A stretch of DNA of 64,000 nucleotides from Salvia splendens (taxonomy: Eukaryota > Streptophyta > Magnoliopsida > Lamiales > Lamiaceae). The first letter of the stretch is position 1, and each line of letters begins with the position of its first letter. A program made the position numbers and the translations under genes. The notes under the pieces are model-generated. The model was not told the DNA's origin. It did not search any database and saw only the letters and a program-made list of their open reading frames with translations. Shown piece by piece: positions 12,237-23,989 of this stretch. Where the stretch lies: positions 27,652,502-27,716,501 of the forward strand of contig NC_056035.1 in NCBI RefSeq assembly GCF_004379255.2, given 5' to 3'.

Positions 12237-12688
12237 TATATTGTATTCTCGATTTAGAAAAATGAAGTCCAAGTCAAAAAAAATACAGCTTGCTTTCTGT
12301 AAAGCAGAGTTTTATCAAGTGAAAATGGTTATAACTTCATATCACTGGCATGGAATTCCATTTGATTGTAGTGCATTGAAATGTCTGTGCTAAAGTAATT
12401 GATACTTAGATGGAATTTACAAAAAATGATGGACTACTTGAAAATTGTGATTGAATTGTTGATTATTTTAAATCAGTAATACGTACTTACGTTCAATGCA
12501 AAACATTAATAAATAGATTCACGTTATATATATCCTGACTTGACGATATTTGACGAGTATATGTCGAAATTTTTAATGCAGATACATATAACTATCATCG
12601 TGGCAGTAGATTTAGTACAATGTTCTTACAATTTTCACAATAAAAATGACTAAAAACCAATCTTATTTTTTACATATGCGAAAAAAAC

Positions 12689-12846
12689 ATTTTATGGCAT
12701 ACCCATTAGGTGGTTTTTGATCTAATCATTAGAGTAGTTTCGTAAAACTTTTTATGGCATACCCATTAGGATTTAGGTGGTTTTTATCCAATAATTAGTA
12801 GTTTCGTAAAACTTTTTATGGCATACCCATTAGGTGGTTTTTGATG
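12689..12846. repeat. Three tandem copies of a ~75-bp unit
   Basis: The phrase TTTTATGGCATACCCATTAG occurs three times in succession, each followed by a GGTGGTTTTT block and, in the first two, by TAGTTTCGTAAAAC. The unit is non-coding. Confidence 0.8.
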
Positions 12847-12864
12847 CACTAGCTATATAGAATA

Positions 12865-13418
12865 CTCTCTCCGTCCACGAAAAATAGAACATATTTATCA
12901 TTTTTGGTTGTCTATGAAAAATATAGCACATTTAAAAAAGGAAAGTTTTCAACAACTTCTCTCTTACTTTTTTCCCTTTTCTCTTACTACTAATATGGGC
13001 CCCACATTCCACTAATACTACTTCTCTCTTACTCTCTCTGTTCCATAGTAATGGATACGTTTCTTTTCGGCACGGAGATTAAGAAAAATTGTGTTAGGTG
13101 AGTTAAGTAAATGGAGAATAAAGTGGAAAATGAAAAAGGTAGAGAAATGAAGAGAGAAAAATGTAAGAGAGAGTAAAGTAGGTTTGGAAAAATGTTATGA
13201 CTTTGACTAAAAATGGAAATGAGTCTATTACTATGAAACGTACCAAAGTGGCAAAATGACTCTATTACTATAAAACGGAGTGAGTACTAATAATATGGAC
13301 CCCACATTCTACTAACACTACTTCTCTCTTACTTTTTTTCCTTCTATCTTACTTTACCAATTTCATATTAAAATCTGTGTCATTCACAATGTGTCTTATT
13401 TTTCATGGACGGAGAGAG
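12865..13418. mobile_element. Stowaway-like MITE containing a second MITE
   Basis: Outer ends CTCTCTCCGTCCACG and CATGGACGGAGAGAG with TA flanks. An inner element of different sequence occupies 13032-13284. A block of about 40 bases (AATATGGRCCCCACATTC... to CTTCTCTCTTAC) stands on both sides of the inner copy. Confidence 0.7.
13032..13284. mobile_element. Inner Stowaway-like MITE
   Basis: Starts CTCTCTCTGTTCCATAGTAA, ends TTACTATAAAACGGAGTGAG, TA on each side. It is nested within the MITE at 12865-13418. Confidence 0.65.
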
Positions 13419-13733
13419 TAGTATTTAGATGTCCTGTGGATTGTATTGTCTGCAAGAGATTTTTTTTATTAAGACTTTGTTGTACTAAACTTATCTAGAT
13501 TTATTCCAATATGCAAATAAAGGCTTGAGAATTCCTACTCTTTTGAAAAGAAATTAATAACATGGAGTCTTCAATAAAATAGATTAATCAATTGATATGG
13601 AATATTATAAACATATGAAATAAATCAAACTGAAAAGTAGCCCAGATTTTGATAATCTAAATTTAGACCGTAAGTGAATATTGAGTCATAAATTAGGCAA
13701 ATATTGTAAGTTCACGGTCCAAATAACATTTAC

Positions 13734-14147
13734 TATTGGTCTCTAAAATCATGAACTTTGCCTAAAATTTAGTATTTCCTATGAACTTTGAAACTAGTCT
13801 ATAATATCACAAACTTTGCATTTTGTTTGGTATTTTCCAAACTCACTCAAATAAAATATATTCATCAAAATCTTATTTTACGTAGGCAACCGTGATACGT
13901 TTTATGATATTTTAAATCACTTTTTATGTTCATAACATATAGGATCAAAGTCACGTTGAAAACCACGTTGATTTAATTGTGTCAAGTATGATAAAAATGT
14001 CTCGTAAGTTAGTCAAATATAATAATAGACATGCCATGGGAAATACCAAACAAAGTGTAAAATTTGTAATATTATATACCAATTTCAAAGTCCGCGGGAA
14101 ATACTAAATTTTATGTAAAGTTTATGATTTTAGGGATCAATTTCCCT
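13734..14147. mobile_element. MITE with long terminal inverted repeats
   Basis: The first ~110 bases (TTGGTCTCTAAAATCATGAA..., AAATTTAGTATTTCC, ACAAACTTTGCATTTTGTTT) return in inverted form over the last ~110 bases with scattered differences. Long inverted arms fit a Mutator-type or fold-back MITE. No clean target duplication was found. Confidence 0.65.
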
Positions 14148-14430
14148 TATAGAAATGATAAATTGCTAAAAATAATAAATTCATTATCTGCAAAAATAAG
14201 GTTAAAAATAATTTTTACTATAAGCTAGGAATAATTCAGAAAATTAGTCACACATTTCTTGATAAAAATATTCTAAATAAAAAATACTAAAGTGGACAAA
14301 TCTTCTAGTGGATGAGATATAGAATTATAGACCATTTTCTGTCCCTGTGTGAATTCCTAAGCTAATTTGTTTGATGGAATAAAAGATCATAGCCAAGATG
14401 AAGTAAAAGATAGAAACATGACATGATTTA

Positions 14431-14669
14431 TTCTCCCTCCGTCTCATTAATAGGTTCATTTTTACTTTTTAGTTTGTCCTACTTAAATGTTCACTTTTCT
14501 TCTTTAGTTTGTCATACTCAAGATGTCCACTTTTTATATTTGGAAACAAATCTCTCATTCATCTCTTTTCATTAAAATATTCAACTACTTTTTTCTCTCT
14601 ACTTACTCCACCTAACAATTTCTCCTGAAATCCCGTATCACGTGGACATCTTGAATGAGACAGAGAGAA
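14431..14669. mobile_element. Stowaway-like MITE
   Basis: Left end TTCTCCCTCCGTCTCATTAA, right end TTGAATGAGACAGAGAGAA, between TA dinucleotides. Confidence 0.7.
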
Positions 14670-14880
14670 TAATTACAAGTCAAATGGATCCTTTTATAGT
14701 GTGAAGAATGGTGCGATATTTTAGAATTTGAATCCTTTTAATTTGAATTTGAGTAAAAAACGAGATTCTGTGTTCTAGAAATTCAATGTTGTTTTACACT
14801 CTTCCGCAGATGATCACTGATCGAGGAATGATACACTAACTTCTAAAAACGGTCAACAATTACTAACTTATTTCACCTAC

Positions 14881-15254
14881 AAATCCAAGCCTCCTAACTC
14901 AACTGGTTGAGAAGGGAGGCAAGGATACCGCGTCATCCTAGAGGTCGCGTGTTCGACCTCTGGGAGGCGCATCTTGGGGATTAATTTCCTTGGGGCCTAG
15001 TGGATTCACTGGCTTGACTCCAGAACTTCGGAAGGTGATTAAGCCTGTACCCGTGCCTGGACCCAGGAGCTGTGGGGGAGGTGAAAAATCCTGGACCCCG
15101 TTCCTGCGGGGCTGGTGGACCCATTGGGTCCCACCTTGACAACGAAGCGCAACTTGGTAAGACGCTTCACCTCCGACCGTTAGGCCGGGAGTCAGAGTCA
15201 CTTCGGGGGTAGGTGGGGAACCACCGTCGATCCTCCTTTTAAAAGAGAAAAAAA
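14881..15254 (+). mobile_element. tRNA-derived SINE
   Basis: About 374 bp. The head contains an RNA polymerase III type A-box-like TAACTCAACTGGTTGAGA and a B-box-like GGTCGCGTGTTCGACCTC about 40 bases on, as in tRNA-derived SINEs. The body is GC-rich and unrelated to tRNA, and the 3' end is a poly-A tract. It is bounded by a perfect 16-bp direct repeat AACTTATTTCACCTAC (14865-14880 and 15255-15270), the signature of LINE-driven retroposition. The 125-codon minus-strand frame over it is a by-product of GC content, not a gene. Confidence 0.9.
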
Positions 15255-15270
15255 AACTTATTTCACCTAC

Positions 15271-16589
15271 GAGATGCATAGTAAACTTTAAATCAGAAAT
15301 ATAATAATGATCCACACTACGAACTATAACCTCACACGTCTTCTAGTTCATAGGGTTATCAACATATGTTGAGCTCCTAAATCCGAGTCAGAGAAACGTC
15401 AGTTAAACGGCAAGCATTATAGTAAGATAGGATATCACCTACTACACATATAAAAATGAGCACAATATAGAGAAACATATGAAGATAAGAAAACTCAGGG
15501 TGGTGGTCTTAAAAAACATTTGGAACTTATCTGTGTAGGATGATAACTATGGGGAGTTTGAGTCGCGTTAGAAGATGAACTGACATCATGCATTAGGCTA
15601 AGGTTACAATCAAAGATCACTAAAGAGGTTTATCTTGCTCTCGGTTTGTTGTAAAGCTTTGTTAGCCTTGCTAGCCTTGCTTACTTGGTGGTTAGTTGCT
15701 TGTGGTGAGCTATAGGCGAGGTTGTATGTCTGTTTTTGTTGGTCTTGGTTGGTTTGTATTTTTATTGGAGTATTATTGTTGAACTCTTACTCACTATTAT
15801 TTTTTGGTTTGAGCCTTTTACTTATATAAAAAAACTAAACTATGTACATTCTGACTTTTTCTTTTGTCTCACTTTGTTTTGAATTACCACTTGATCATTT
15901 TCTTTGATTTAAACATCAAAAACTTTTCAGCCTTTTTTGTTTCTATACATTCTTCGCGTTTTTCGATCTCTAATCCTAACTTAAAGCTTTAAAAGTTGAG
16001 TCTAAATTCTTCTCGAAAATGAATATGACAATATTAAATTAAACAGACAATTTGATTCTCATCAGTGAGAATATGTTCTTGATCGGGTTCCTTACTCCAC
16101 TACTCATTTTTAGGTGATATATGTTTATTCATTACAAAAAATGGACTTCCCTAATTTATAATATTTAGAAATTTAGTTTTACTTCCAATTTTAAAGGATC
16201 ATACATATTTTAATTTTACTCTTATATCAACAAACACATTTCAATAATTAAGACAGATTAATAAAACCGATTCAACATATACAATCCCATATGTTTATAT
16301 TAATAAATGAGGGATGCTAAATAGTCATGACTGCTAACATATTACTAAAACTGAAAATATAAATGAATAAATCTAAAACCATAGTACTATTAATTATTTT
16401 TAAGATTTTAATAAAGGTTTAAATTATTAACGTAGTATAATAAAAAAAATTGATTTTAGTTTCTAAATAATTACGGTAGGAAGAATGTGAGAGAAAAGAA
16501 ATTAATTACTATAATATAATAATTTATATTTAAAATTGATGTAAATATATAAAGATATTTAATATAAATTAAAATTATCAATATGTTAC
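15271..16589. other. Intergenic stretch without recognised features
   Basis: AT-rich DNA. No coding frame of note, no clear transposon ends and no RNA gene were seen. Confidence 0.6.
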
Positions 16590-17455
16590 TCCATTCATCC
16601 CTGAAAAGTATGAACTATTTTCTTTTTAGTCAATTCCTGAAAATTGAATTTTCTAATTTTGAACTCCACTACCAATGGTGGAACTAGGATTTTAATCTTG
16701 GGGAGCCCAAATTACTATTAAAATTTATTGAGTGTTTTCGGTGTCAAGAACATGAGAGCATCCACATTAGCGGACTAGCCAACGCCATAGCCACCGACGT
16801 GCAACTAGGGCGCTCGGCTAGTTCGCTATTGCGTTAGGCTAGCTCGACGGACGAGAGCAGATAACTATGTTTTTTTTTACATCCTATTCCCATTTCATTT
16901 TTTTCTATGTTTTTTCCTCTCCAATTCATTTATTGTTGTTGTTTTTGGTGTTTTTTTCTCGAGAGGGCTGGCATTGGCTAGCCTATTACTGGGCTATGAG
17001 AAGTCCTTGATAATGTGCCAGGTTGTGGGAAATCCTTGATGATGTGGCAAGATGAGTTTTTAGCTAGGCTATTGGCTCCGTGCTTATTGTGGATGCTCTG
17101 AAAACAACTTCAACATGAGTAGTAGATAGTTCTGCGTGGGAGATCATGGATAATGAGATAAATAATTAGAAGATATGTAACAAAATTTTCTAAATAATAT
17201 GGAAATTAATGTACAATTGTTAAAGTAAAAAAAATGAGGAGAAAGATAGTTAAAGTATTGTTAGTGTAGTGAAACCTACATTATTATTAATGTTTAATGA
17301 ATTGTAATGGTGGGTCATGGTAGTATAAGTTGTAAATAAATTGATGTGCATGTGTAATGAGTTAGGGAAACTTTTTATAAATGGAAATTCCCATAGTTTT
17401 GTGAGACATGACTAAAATAAAAAGGGCATATATTTTATAAGACAAATGGAGTATA
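16590..17455. repeat. Broken MITE and hAT-like debris around a Harbinger MITE
   Basis: ACTCCATTCATCCCTGAAAAG at 16590 matches the MITE type at 5827 but breaks off near 16675. There a CAATGGTGGAACTAGGATTTT phrase resembles a hAT terminus. Sequence resembling the other MITE end (ACAAATGGAGTATA) occurs near 17447. The reading is tentative. Confidence 0.35.
16756..17098. mobile_element. Harbinger-type MITE
   Basis: 343 bp with inverted ends GAGCATCCACATTAGC and GCTTATTGTGGATGCTC, flanked by a perfect 3-bp repeat TGA (TNA type). It is non-coding. Its termini match those of the ORF1-carrying element that follows at 17895, so both could be served by one transposase. Confidence 0.8.
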
Positions 17456-17894
17456 AAATTATTAGAGAAAATTAACCTAAAAAATTCGATATGATTATTA
17501 AAAAATTATTAGCTATAAGAGTATACTACAAAATTACTAGAGAAATTAATTATGCATTTCTTTTCCTCCCTTATTTTATTAATTATAAATTAAAATTCAT
17601 GTCAACTATAAATTTATTATAAATTAAAATTCACGTCAATTATAAATTTATATTTTTCAAGAAATATTCATACTCTAATAGTACATTTTTTTTATTTTAT
17701 AATACTCTGTTAAAATAGCATGTGTAGCAAGACAATACCGGTGTATAATTTATCGTATGTAAGAATATACAGTTATTTCATTATCAAGATTAGAAATTAA
17801 TTATGCCTTATATTAACAACTATTTAACACTCTTATTGGCGATTATCAGCATCACACAGTTCTTTTATTTCGCCCGACTTTCTTTGCACTCTCA

Positions 17895-19889
17895 GAACAT
17901 CCGCAACAACGGCTGCCCCGGCGGACGTTCAACCGGCGTGCCGGAAGTCCGCGCGGGGCGTCCGCCATTAGGCAACAGGGAGGCAGACGCGGACGTGCGT
18001 TGTGGACACCGGAGTTCCGCGGCATTCCGGGGACGTCCGTCGTGACGTCCACCATTGCGGTGCCACGACGGACGTTCCGGTGGACGTCCTGATTTTTTAT
18101 TTTTAAAAAAAAAACTCTATATATACGGCTCGTTGAATTTCATTTCATTCGCACCACTTGTTTTAACGAGTTTCTCTCTCTCTACTTTCATTTCTTTTGA
18201 AGATAAATGGAACACCAAGATAGTGATTCCCCAGCCACGAGCGAGTCACAAACGCCGACTTTTCCCGTTAGACTTGGGGGAAATGCCGGCGGAAGTGCAC
18301 TGATGTCCGGGATGATGCCCGGAATGGCGCCGTTGATGCCCCAACCCCAAATGGCGGGAATGATGCCCGGGTACTACAATATGTACCCCCTTGGTGTGGG
18401 ATGATGCTCCAAATGCCCGGGATGATGATGCCCAGATGATGTAGGGCATGCCTGCCGCTGCGGGGGAGCAGGCAGGGGGTCCCCCAATCACCTGGGGACA
18501 ATGTCTATTGCCACTACATGAATTTATTGTCTAGTGATTCCCCCAGAGTACTCCTCTGGAGACTCAGTTCACCGGCATTGAGACTTTCTCTTTTGAGGAA
18601 TCGGGGCTATCTCCGGTCAGAGAGTCTCCCACTGAGATGCCACCGGCGGCAGAGAGGACGCGGAAGCAAGGGAGAGGGAAGGGCAAGGGCAAGGACACTA
18701 CCTCGTCCTGGCGTGGGGGGAACGAGGGTGGGGCGGGGGCCGAGGAGGAGGGGTATGAAGCCGGCGGAAGAAAGAGGACCATCTGGAGCATAGGGGAGTG
18801 CGTCGCGCTGGCGAAGGCCTGGATTAGTGTATTTGAGGATCCCTACGTCGGGGCTAACCAGCAAATCGACAGAATGTGGTGGCGTATTAGCAAAAGCTAC
18901 CTCCAATTCAAACCGCCAGGTGGGAAGCCTCAAGATGGAGACCAATGCCGGAAACAGTGGGAGCGGCTGAGGAGGCAGCTTAGCCGATTTGCCGGCATCT
19001 ACCAAAACAACCTCCGCACAACAACCAGCGGCATGTCCGCCGATGATGTGAAGCTTCTGTTTCACCAGCAGTTCCCCGACAATGAATTGGGTTTTGGGGA
19101 ATTCAAATATTGGGAGGTCTATCTTGTGGTGTAGACTTCCGCCAAATTTAGAAGCTGGCTGGCCGAAGGGGACGAAGATCAACGCCTCCGGGGAGTACAG
19201 TAACAGTGCCGATTCCCACGAACTCCCTGACGCCGAGGCAGAGTTCCCGACCCCTCAATCGTCTTCCCGCAGCCATCGCCTGGTTGGGCAAAAGAGGGGA
19301 AGCACCAGCGGGTCCCCCGAGGTCCAATCGGCGGCTCCTTCCCAGATCGATCCCGAGCTCCCCTCACTCGCCCGCATACAGCAGTATGAAACCCTGATAC
19401 ACACCATGGAGAAGTGGTATCCAGCGACTGACCCCTTATACAAGTTGATGTTGAAGGATGTCATCGACATTATGCGGCGCGATTTGGGGATGCCAACCCT
19501 ACCCGTGAGTGACGACGGGACCGGCCACGGGCATGACGGGACTGGCGGCGGGGACGACGAGGAGTGAGACGGGGCCGCATTTGTCGAAGCTTGATGCTGT
19601 TTTTTGTTAATTATGTATTTTTTTTAATAATTATGTATGTTTTTTGTTTTAAATAAAGTGATTGCATTTTCTCTGTATTCGTGTCGAAATTTTAATTCCG
19701 TAAATTATTTAATTTGGTGAATTTGTGAATTTTTATTATTGTGGATGTCCGTCGGGATGTCTGTCATTGTGTAGTGGGATGTCCTTATGACGTGACAGTG
19801 CAGTGGGATATCCTTATGATGTGGCAGAAAGTGTTTTTAGGAAGTCCGTCGGAATATCCGTCGGGACATCCGTCCCACTGTGGATGCTC
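17895..19889 (+). mobile_element. PIF/Harbinger element carrying only ORF1
   Basis: About 2.0 kb. Left end GAACATCCGCAACAACGG and right end CCGTCCCACTGTGGATGCTC are inverted relatives of each other; flanks TCA and TAA fit a decayed TNA duplication. GC-rich subterminal blocks on both sides repeat GGACGTCCG / GGATGTCCG words, probable transposase-binding repeats. Inside is a decayed ORF1 (18207-19567). No DDE transposase frame is found, so it is a non-autonomous or deletion derivative. It lies immediately upstream of the kinase gene. Confidence 0.75.
18207..19567 (+). pseudogene. Harbinger ORF1 (trihelix/Myb-like, NAM-associated-domain-like), decayed
   Basis: PIF/Harbinger elements encode, besides the transposase, a Myb/trihelix-like DNA-binding protein required for transposition. 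The N-terminal part from 18207 has Met/Pro/Gly-rich repeats (GMMPGMAPLMPQPQ) and ends at a stop at 18402-18404. The central frame from about 18557 through 18637-19134 has a basic stretch and then the trihelix-like core (RTIWSIGECVALAKAW, IDRMWWRISKSY, QCRKQWERLRRQL). This frame meets a TAG at 19132-19134, reads on to about 19200, and the C-terminal part (KWYPATDPLYKLMLKDVI) lies in another frame to 19567. At least two frameshifts and one stop make it a pseudogene. Host annotation often labels such sequences GST T3-like. Confidence 0.75.
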
Positions 19890-20602
19890 TAAACCCTCTC
19901 TCCCTCTGTGTCAAAACTCAAATTATACTAATCGGAATATCTTCTCAACAAAAGGGCCGAATCAAAATTCGAATTTGATTTGATTTAGTTGTAGTGGGAG
20001 TTAACTTTTTCCGGGATTTCTAGAGAATTCACAGTTTGCCCCTTTTTAGCTCTTTGATTGCTTTTGTATGCATGTTTTCTGTGTGTATAGAACAGTGGAT
20101 GCAACTGTAAGTCTTCGTTCCACCCCTTTTTCCCCTTTGCTTTCACTTAGGGTTTCTTCTTTTCCTTTTATTTTTCGTTTTCTTCACTATTTTTGCTGAT
20201 AACTTAGTCTTCAGTTTCAAGCTGTAATTTTTTTCTTCCCACGGGTTTCAAAGTCAAGAATCAATTTCTCTTTTTTCCGATAATTGAAAAGACTCATCCT
20301 TTTAGGTAAAAAAAAAGTGATTTTTAGGGTGTTTTTCTGTTTGATCGGGGTAGAAATAGGATTGATTTCGGTTTGATTTTACTTAGTGATTGCTGAATTT
20401 ACACGGCTTCAATTGTATACAGTGATTGATATTCTCTGCTATGGGCTTAAAAGTGTATGCTTTAGCTAATCTTTTGCTGATAACTTGAGAATAGTATTCG
20501 AGCTTTCTTGGATTCTGATTTGGGAGATGATGGTTTTTCTATAGTATAGAATTTTGAGGTTATGATGAGGCTCACGGGGTAATTTAGTAATTTTGGGAAG
20601 TC

Positions 20603-23600
20603 ATGAGTTCCGGTGGGAAGAGCAGAGGAAAAAGAGAGGAGGATGGGGGGAATCATGACAAGTCGAACTCGAGATCCGTTGAAGGAGTTTCTTCGAAGGG
20701 ATCATCAATCAGTGCCTCAGTTGAATTATCTTTTGATGAGAAAGTGCTTGTTGACCCCAAATCCCTCTTTATTGGTTCGAAAATTGGTGAGGGAGCTCAT
20801 GGCAAAGTTTATCAAGGAAGGTTTGTATCGATAGTTGAGTTAATTGAGTTTATGCAATTGCTTTTGAGTTTTGAATGTTTAGAACCTTATGTGTTTAATT
20901 ATGTGGCAGCGAAATGTGTGATCATGTGAGTCGGGAAATAATAGATTTTGATTTGAAAGGAATAATGAATTAGCCAATAGTGTGTAGATATTTGGACATG
21001 GAATCATGCTGTTTGTTGGAATTTGGGGTGGGCCTAAATGTTACATATAATTGATGCTAGCCTTAGTTTTGCTCTTATGTAGACTCAAGGTGGAAAAATA
21101 TTGAATAGTTTTTCGGGTTGTACTATGTGTTTTGAGCGCTCCTTCTTATCTTATTTGGCATGTTTCTTGTTTTTGTATCTGTATCTGATATTTGACTATC
21201 AACTATATAACCATTTTAAACAGGTATGGTGATCGTATTGTTGCTATCAAAGTTCTTAACTGTGGTCAAACCTCAGAAGAGAGAAGTGTGCTTGAGAGTC
21301 GCTTTGTTCGGGAAGTGACAATGATGTCTAAAGTAAAACATGAAAACCTTGTCAAGGTGAGCATCTCTGAGAAATTTGTTTCTTCTTATTTGTATTGGAT
21401 ATGGAGTTTTGTTTTCTATTTCGAATATCAGTGTTATAGGTAATGTGCCTCTTTCTAAGAAGTCTTGAAATGTTTTGAGCTCTCCCATCTCGTTATACTT
21501 AGCATGATCTAAATTCCTCTGCAGTTTATTGGAGCTTGTAAGGAACCTTTAATGGTGATAGTTACTGAGTTATTGCCGGGGATGTCACTTCGGAAATACC
21601 TAGGGAGTTTGCGTCCTAAGCAGTTGGATTTGACATTGGCATTAAACTTTGCTCTTGACATTGCTCGAGCCATGGATTGTTTACATGCAAATGGGATTAT
21701 ACATAGAGACCTAAAACCCGGTATCATGGCCTGCTGAGCTGTATAAGATTATTTTTTTTGTAATTTGTAACTAGCTTACGTCATTGTAGACTCTGTTTTC
21801 TGTTCACCAAGATTCGTACTTTCAGTATTCTTCTTAAGATTATTTTCCCAAGCATCATAAAGATTATGACTTTGTTTGTTTTCCTGATCCTTGTTATTGA
21901 TATTGTTAGATTGACCACCACGTGCGCAAAAAATAAATTTTTTCTATATATCTTGATTTGGGGTCCTTTTTTATGCTTTTTAACTGAGAAGATATACACT
22001 CGAACCCCTATGGTGCAGACAATTTGCTGCTTACGGCAGATCAGAAGTCTGTGAAGCTTGCAGATTTTGGTCTTGCCAGAGAAGAAACCGTCTCTGAGAT
22101 GATGACAGCAGAAACCGGGACTTATCGCTGGATGGCACCTGAGGTTTCCATTTTTTGATCTAACAGTTTCTGACCACATTCGTTGATTTTTTTCTTGAAT
22201 AATATTTTATGCGTTCTTACTCTATACATCCATCATCATCATAGCCTTTTGTTTGACATTTCTATGTCACAAACTGAGATGTCTTTCTATGAGTATATTT
22301 ATTCCGAAACATGCTTTTGGAATTTCCCAACTAACGATATATTTGACGCTGCAGTTATACAGTACTGTGACTCTTCGCCAGGGGGAGAAGAAGCACTACA
22401 ATAACAGAGTCGATGTTTACAGTTTTGGCATTGTCCTCTGGGAGCTGCTTACAAATCGCATGCCATTTGAGGGAATGTCAAATTTGCAGGCTGCGTATGC
22501 TGCTGCTTTCAAGGTGCAGAAACATATACACTCTTCTGATTCAATAATGAGCAAATTTATCAGTTTTTATTCTTCCTGTTTTGGAGTTATGCCCTTTCCC
22601 TTAAGAGTGTAAGTGAAAAATGAATTCTATAATTCATAGATTGTGTTGTCAATGGAAAGCCCCTATTGAATATACAAGATGTTTGTCATACGTTTTTTTC
22701 ATGACTTGGTCTAGAAAGCGTCTGCTTTCATATGATACACCTATCTATATGTTTTATGTAGTACCCCCTCTGTCCCACAATAGGAGTCCTATTTGGTTTG
22801 GACACTAGTTTTAAGAAATGCAAAGAAAATTGGGTTGAATAAGTTGTGGAATGTGGGTCCCACTTTTATATATATTACACCCGGCCCTTAAAAATAAAAA
22901 CTATTTCCATTTTGGTCCATCCTTTAAAAATAGAAACTTTCTATTTTAGGAAGTGGACCCCACAATACACTAACACTACTTCCACTACTTCCACTACTTT
23001 TCTCCTCCTCTCTCTTACTTTACTCATTTTTTCTCACTTTCTCTTACTTTACCAATAATTCTCTATTACTTTACCAATTGTGCATTAAAACCCGTGGCGT
23101 TTCAGAATTGTCTATTTTTTAGGGATGGAGGTAGTATTAGTTGTATAACAAATGGATTTGAGAGTGCTAATACTTGCAATTTGCAACCTAGCCATGTTTT
23201 TCCTTTACTTGATCGTCAGAATGAGCTTAAGATATACGAGTATCCATGAGCTTGATGTCGATGTGTTTCTGCTTTAAAACGTCTTATTATAATAAAACTT
23301 GAAGAGCTCTTTGTTCGCTGGCAAAAAGTGATGGTGTCACCATCTATCTTCTCGATGCATCTTGTTGATTTGTTGGAAAGATTGATGGATAGTAACTCAA
23401 GTTGTGATTTCCAAAATGCAGCAAGAGAGGCCTAGTCTGCCAGACGACACTCCAGCAGAGCTCGCATACATAATCCAGTCGTGCTGGGTTGAAGATCCCA
23501 ACATGCGACCTAGCTTCAGCCAGATCATCCGGATGCTCCATGAGTTCCTCTTCACACTGAAACCCCCCTCCTCGCCATGTTCACCAGAGACCAAGAACGC

Positions 23601-23685
23601 TGCCATCATCGAGTTCTCTAGTCGAGCCAAAGGGAAGTTCGCTTTCCTTCGCCAACTTTTTGCCAACAAGAAGGCCCTCAACTAA
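20603..23685 (+). CDS. Raf-like Ser/Thr(-Tyr) protein kinase, ATN1 / At5g01850 type
   Basis: Cytosolic plant MAPKKK-Raf family kinase. Six exons: 20603-20820, 21224-21356, 21525-21720, 22019-22143, 22355-22513, 23422-23685. Every intron is GT...AG and phases close to 364 residues plus stop. The domain is complete: glycine loop [11 protein letters not shown] (exon 1), ATP-binding lysine in VAIKV (exon 2), catalytic [10 protein letters not shown] spanning exons 3-4, DFGLA and WMAPE in exon 4, [14 protein letters not shown] in exon 5, and [12 protein letters not shown] in exon 6, then a basic tail [12 protein letters not shown]. The HRDLKPDN motif is split by an intron after the first base of the Asp codon. 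By recall the closest Arabidopsis proteins are At5g01850 and ATN1. The short N-terminus has no targeting or other domain. Intron 5 holds a MITE. Substrates are unknown. Confidence 0.93.
22764..23134. mobile_element. MITE in kinase intron 5
   Basis: Left end CCCCCTCTGTCCCACAATAG and right end TTTTTTAGGGATGGAGGTAG with TA flanks. A second terminus-like phrase (GGCCCTTAAAAATAAAAAC) near 22884 suggests a composite copy. It lies wholly within the intron and is therefore removed on splicing. Confidence 0.65.
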
Positions 23686-23918
23686 AGAGGGTATTTTTGC
23701 CTTGTTGTTTTTGCTGGAAAAAAGGAATCAACAAATCTGATGATGATGATGTTGGGAAATTTACAAAATCAAGTAGAAGGGTGAAATTAGTATATTTCAT
23801 AGTAGAACCATGTGTAAATCTATATATAGACACTGTTACCACTTGTGGTGATTCTCATAGAAATGCAGGCAATTTACTTGCATTGCATCATCAACTCTTG
23901 TTGTCACAAATTTATGTG

Positions 23919-23925
23919 AATAAAA
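23919..23925 (+). terminator. Putative polyadenylation signal of the kinase gene
   Basis: AATAAAA about 235 bases after the stop codon, the first good match downstream. Plant signals are loose, so this is only suggestive. Confidence 0.35.
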
Positions 23926-23989
23926 AGTGAATATTTTTCTATTTTTTCCATTTGTTGAATGCTGATATATTGATATGATCTAGTCTACT

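Noticed and set aside
14890..14960. Possible tRNA gene
   Set aside because: A- and B-box-like motifs are present, but the sequence runs into a SINE body with poly-A tail and target duplications, and no cloverleaf was evident.
14938..15315. 125-codon minus-strand frame
   Set aside because: It covers the GC-rich SINE body; no protein family resemblance and the retroposon explanation is complete.
18637..19134. Host transcription factor or GST gene
   Set aside because: Enclosed by Harbinger inverted ends, resembling Harbinger ORF1, and broken by a stop and frameshifts.
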